Notes under the pieces: generated by a model
Told to the model about the DNA's origin: nothing
Seen by the model: only the letters and a program-made list of their open reading frames with translations
Databases searched by the model: none
Source of the DNA: Zelopaecilomyces penicillatus
Taxonomy: Eukaryota > Ascomycota > Sordariomycetes > Hypocreales > Pseudodiploosporaceae
Direction of reading: 5' to 3'
Length of the DNA: 64,000 bases
Assembly: GCA_005765155.1 (NCBI GenBank)
Contig: VCCP01000001.1
Coordinates: 434,001-498,000 of the forward strand
Made by a program: the position numbers and the translations under genes
Part shown: piece by piece, positions 61,381 to 64,000 of the stretch
How positions within the stretch are numbered: position 1 is the first letter of the stretch
How the letters are laid out: every line of letters begins with the position of its first letter

Positions 61381-64000
61381 ATGGCAACAGGATCTGGATC
61401 CCGGGATGGCCCACTGCGGTCAACATCGCCATCGACGAGTTTCTATGCGCTGAGTGATGATGACGAAGGGGGCTACGAAACCATAACTCATGCAGCTACA
61501 GGGCGGGGAGTCAAGCTGTTGTTCTCCAAGAGCAAGGTAAGGACGCTACCTACACACCACTCCATAGACTAAACTTCTACGATATACCACTTGGCTTGAT
61601 ATCCATTTGACCTCCTCACTAAACATTTATAGGTATATGTTCATCCCACACCCTCTGCAAAGGACAATATCCCTGGGTACATGGCCCTCCTACAGCAAAA
61701 GGCACCAAGGCAAGGTCGGCCTACATCTGCTTCGTCCCACAGCTCCAACACAGTAGCATCATCGGATCTTCTCCTTGCCTGGATTCCTGAATCCGCCCTC
61801 GGAGACTCTGCAAGCGTCTACGTCAAAGTCGACCTCTGTGATGGAGATTCTCCTCCACGGCAGTCCTATCTGGTACCGCCGCCTCCTACCGTGACCGCCC
61901 ATAGCGGATCAGTTGGTGGTTACTCTTTCGCTATCCCTGTGAGCGCCATATACTCTTTATTGGTCCGGCCACCAAGCCTGGGCTGGTGGTATGGCTCTAT
62001 CATTATAAACGCCAGAGGGGGCGATAGTTTCCCTGCACTATTCTTTCACGATGACGAGTGTCAGAGCACTATTCTACAGAAAAAGAAGTTGGCACGAGAT
62101 ACTTTTGATCCCTTTGGGGAAAGCGGCCAGATGTTTTGGGGGGCCGATGAGGTACTCAGATGGCTGCGGCGATATATTAAAATCGAAAGATCTACCGTCG
62201 AACCCAACATCTATCTTATTGAACCAACCAAGGAGGACCTGGAGGGCTTTGGTCACAAGCAAAATTCCAATGCGAACAGAGCTGGTACCAGTGCCGCACA
62301 AGGCGCTGGTGGTTCTGGCCAACCCGACGCGCAAATGGATCCATTCATGAAATTTGTCAAGGAGACCGGTTGGAATCTAATGGAAAAGTTTAGCAGAGTT
62401 ACAACGTTTACTCGAAGAGCCGCACAGGACTTTGCGGAAAGCCCCAACGTACCCCCTCAAGTCCGAAGACTACTCAGAAACCCAGAAGTTCAAACCTTGC
62501 AGGACGAATTCGACAGCGCGAGGATATACCTGGCAAGATGGGCCATGGGAATTGCGGAGCAGAGCGAGCGCGATAGGAGACAGCGAGTATGGACAGCCAG
62601 GGATGTGATGGAACTTGAGGACACGGATGTTGGCGAATTCGAACTGCTTGAGGGGACCAGCTCATTGTCTATGGAGGACAGAAGAAAAGTTTTGACGATG
62701 GAGGAGTGGCTTACCTTTTTCGACCCCGAGACAGGTCGCTTGTCAGTCACAGTCGATGAGGTTAAAGAACGAATCTTCCATGGTGGTCTCGACCCGGATG
62801 ATGGGGTGCGAAAGGAGGCTTGGCTGTTTCTCTTGGGGGTTTATGACTGGTATGGCACCCTTGATGAGAGGAAAGCTCAAATTGCCTCCCTACGAGATCA
62901 GTATTTCAAGCTCAAGCAAGCTTGGTGGGAGCGTCTGGATGGTGAAGGTGGTGAGGGAGAAGCTGGGGATTGGTGGCGCGAGCAACGCGGCCGTATTGGT
63001 GAGACTCATGCGTCGTTGATGATGCTGATGACTAGTCATGCTAATTGTTTGTTGCAGAAAAGGATGTACACCGAACAGATCGACATGTCCCTATCTTTGA
63101 AGGAGAAGATACTCCTCATCCAGATCCAAACTCACCATTTGCTGATGTTGGCACAAATGTTCATTTGGAGCAGATGAAAGAGATGCTTCTCACCTACAAC
63201 GAGTACAATAAAGACCTGGGCTACGTGCAAGGCATGTCTGATCTTTTGGCCCCGATCTACGCTGTGATCCAGGACGACGCAGTCGCCTTTTGGGCTTTCC
63301 AGAAATTCATGGATCGGATGGAGCGCAACTTTCTGCGAGATCAGTCGGGCATGCGTGGACAACTACTTGCTCTGGACCAACTTGTCCATTTCATGGACCC
63401 CAAACTGTGGGATCATCTTCAGAGCGCCGACAGCACAAACTTCTTCTTCTTTTTCCGCATGATTCTAGTGTGGTACAAGCGCGAGTTTGAGTGGGTAGAC
63501 GTGCTGCGTCTATGGGAGTGTCTATGGACAGACCTCATGAGCGCCGAGTTTCACCTATTTGTCGCCTTGGCCATTTTAGAGAAACATCGTGACGTGATCA
63601 TGACTCACTTGAAAGCATTCGATGAGGTGCTCAAATACGGTATGTGTGATGTGTGAGAGTAACGGTCTATCTCATTTCTGCCTGGCCCGGCAGGGTAATC
63701 AAATGACCCGCTGCTGACCACATTTCTTTTTGCTTACTAGTCAACGAACTATCCAACACGATCGATCTCGAATCAACGCTGATCCGAGCGGAGGTGCTGT
63801 TCAAGCGATTCCAGCGGCTGGTCGAGGCCATGGACAAGAAACAAAACTTCCCAGGCCCACGCAAGGAAGAAGCTTCTCAGTCTTCGCCACCGACATCTCC
63901 GGCCGCTAATGAGGGTAGCTCAAGCTCAATCCCCAAACCTGCGCAGCCCGTATCGTCGCCCCAGGCAAAGGGGAAAGGAAAAGGAAAGCCACAGGAGCAA
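61381..64000 (+). CDS. GYP7: TBC-domain Rab GTPase-activating protein, Gyp7 type (3' end beyond the window)
   Basis: Exons 61381-61536, 61633-62998, 63058-63639 and 63741 to the window edge; introns 61537-61632, 62999-63057 and 63640-63740 have GT..AG ends. It starts MATGSGSRDGPLRSTSPSTS. An N-terminal Gyp7-type domain (about 45-200) includes GVKLLFSKSKVYVHPTPSAK and the WWYGSIIINARGGDSFPALFFHDDE block. The TBC domain follows: GLDPDDGVRKEAWLFLLGVY, the arginine-finger motif IEKDVHRTDR (IxxDxxR, split by the intron at 62999) and the glutamine-finger motif YVQGMSDLLAP. The domain continues with FWAFQKFMDRMERNFLRDQS and WECLWTDLMSAEFHLFV. Both catalytic fingers are intact. Yeast Gyp7 inactivates Ypt7 at the vacuole. 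The C-terminal tail is Ser/Pro/Lys-rich and runs off the window. Confidence 0.95.

Overview
The window is nuclear DNA of a filamentous ascomycete, most likely a Sordariomycete and probably of the order Hypocreales. The reasons are many short spliceosomal introns of about 50-125 nt with GT..AG ends, intergenic stretches of 0.3-3.5 kb, genes on both strands without operons, and fungus-specific families (RTA1-like membrane protein, CipC-like protein, EF-hand MscS channel, Mmc1-like mitochondrial protein). No species can be named from the sequence alone. No transposon, CRISPR array, rRNA or convincing tRNA gene was seen.

Layout. 1-4.8 kb: divergent cysteinyl-tRNA synthetase (3' end outside the window) and tRNA m1A58 methyltransferase catalytic subunit. 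5-7.4 kb: tandem pair of secreted trypsin-fold proteins that have both lost the catalytic serine. 8-12.5 kb: SmD3, an Mmc1-like mitochondrial protein and an RTA1-like seven-helix protein. 13.6-16.3 kb: GH18 glycosidase without secretion signal and a secreted protein of unknown family. 18.6-27 kb: small ORF, FAM210-like mitochondrial protein, nucleoside diphosphate kinase (7 exons, with an in-frame upstream extension), glucosidase II alpha and an MDR oxidoreductase. 28.7-34.3 kb: a spliced three-exon small cysteine-containing gene, a possible orphan, an MFS transporter of the Dal5 type and a CipC-like gene. 36.6-48.8 kb: EF-hand MscS channel, a 1512-residue disordered WW protein and a Rad9/Crb2-like checkpoint mediator. 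49.5 kb: a 54-residue secreted six-cysteine peptide. 53-64 kb: BTB protein with a RanBP2-spaced zinc finger, a single-pass membrane glycoprotein, an Aur1-like PAP2 enzyme with a GC-AG intron, and Gyp7-type Rab GAP (cut by the window end).

How the genes relate. Most are independent housekeeping genes: translation (CysRS, Trm61), splicing (SmD3), ER glycoprotein processing (glucosidase II), lipid and membrane functions (PAP2, RTA1, MscS), vesicle traffic (Gyp7) and genome maintenance (Rad9-like). No biosynthetic cluster or defence system is evident. The most interesting material is accessory: the two pseudo-trypsins, the two small cysteine-containing genes that are easy to miss, and the in-frame NDK extension carrying a hydrophobic segment.
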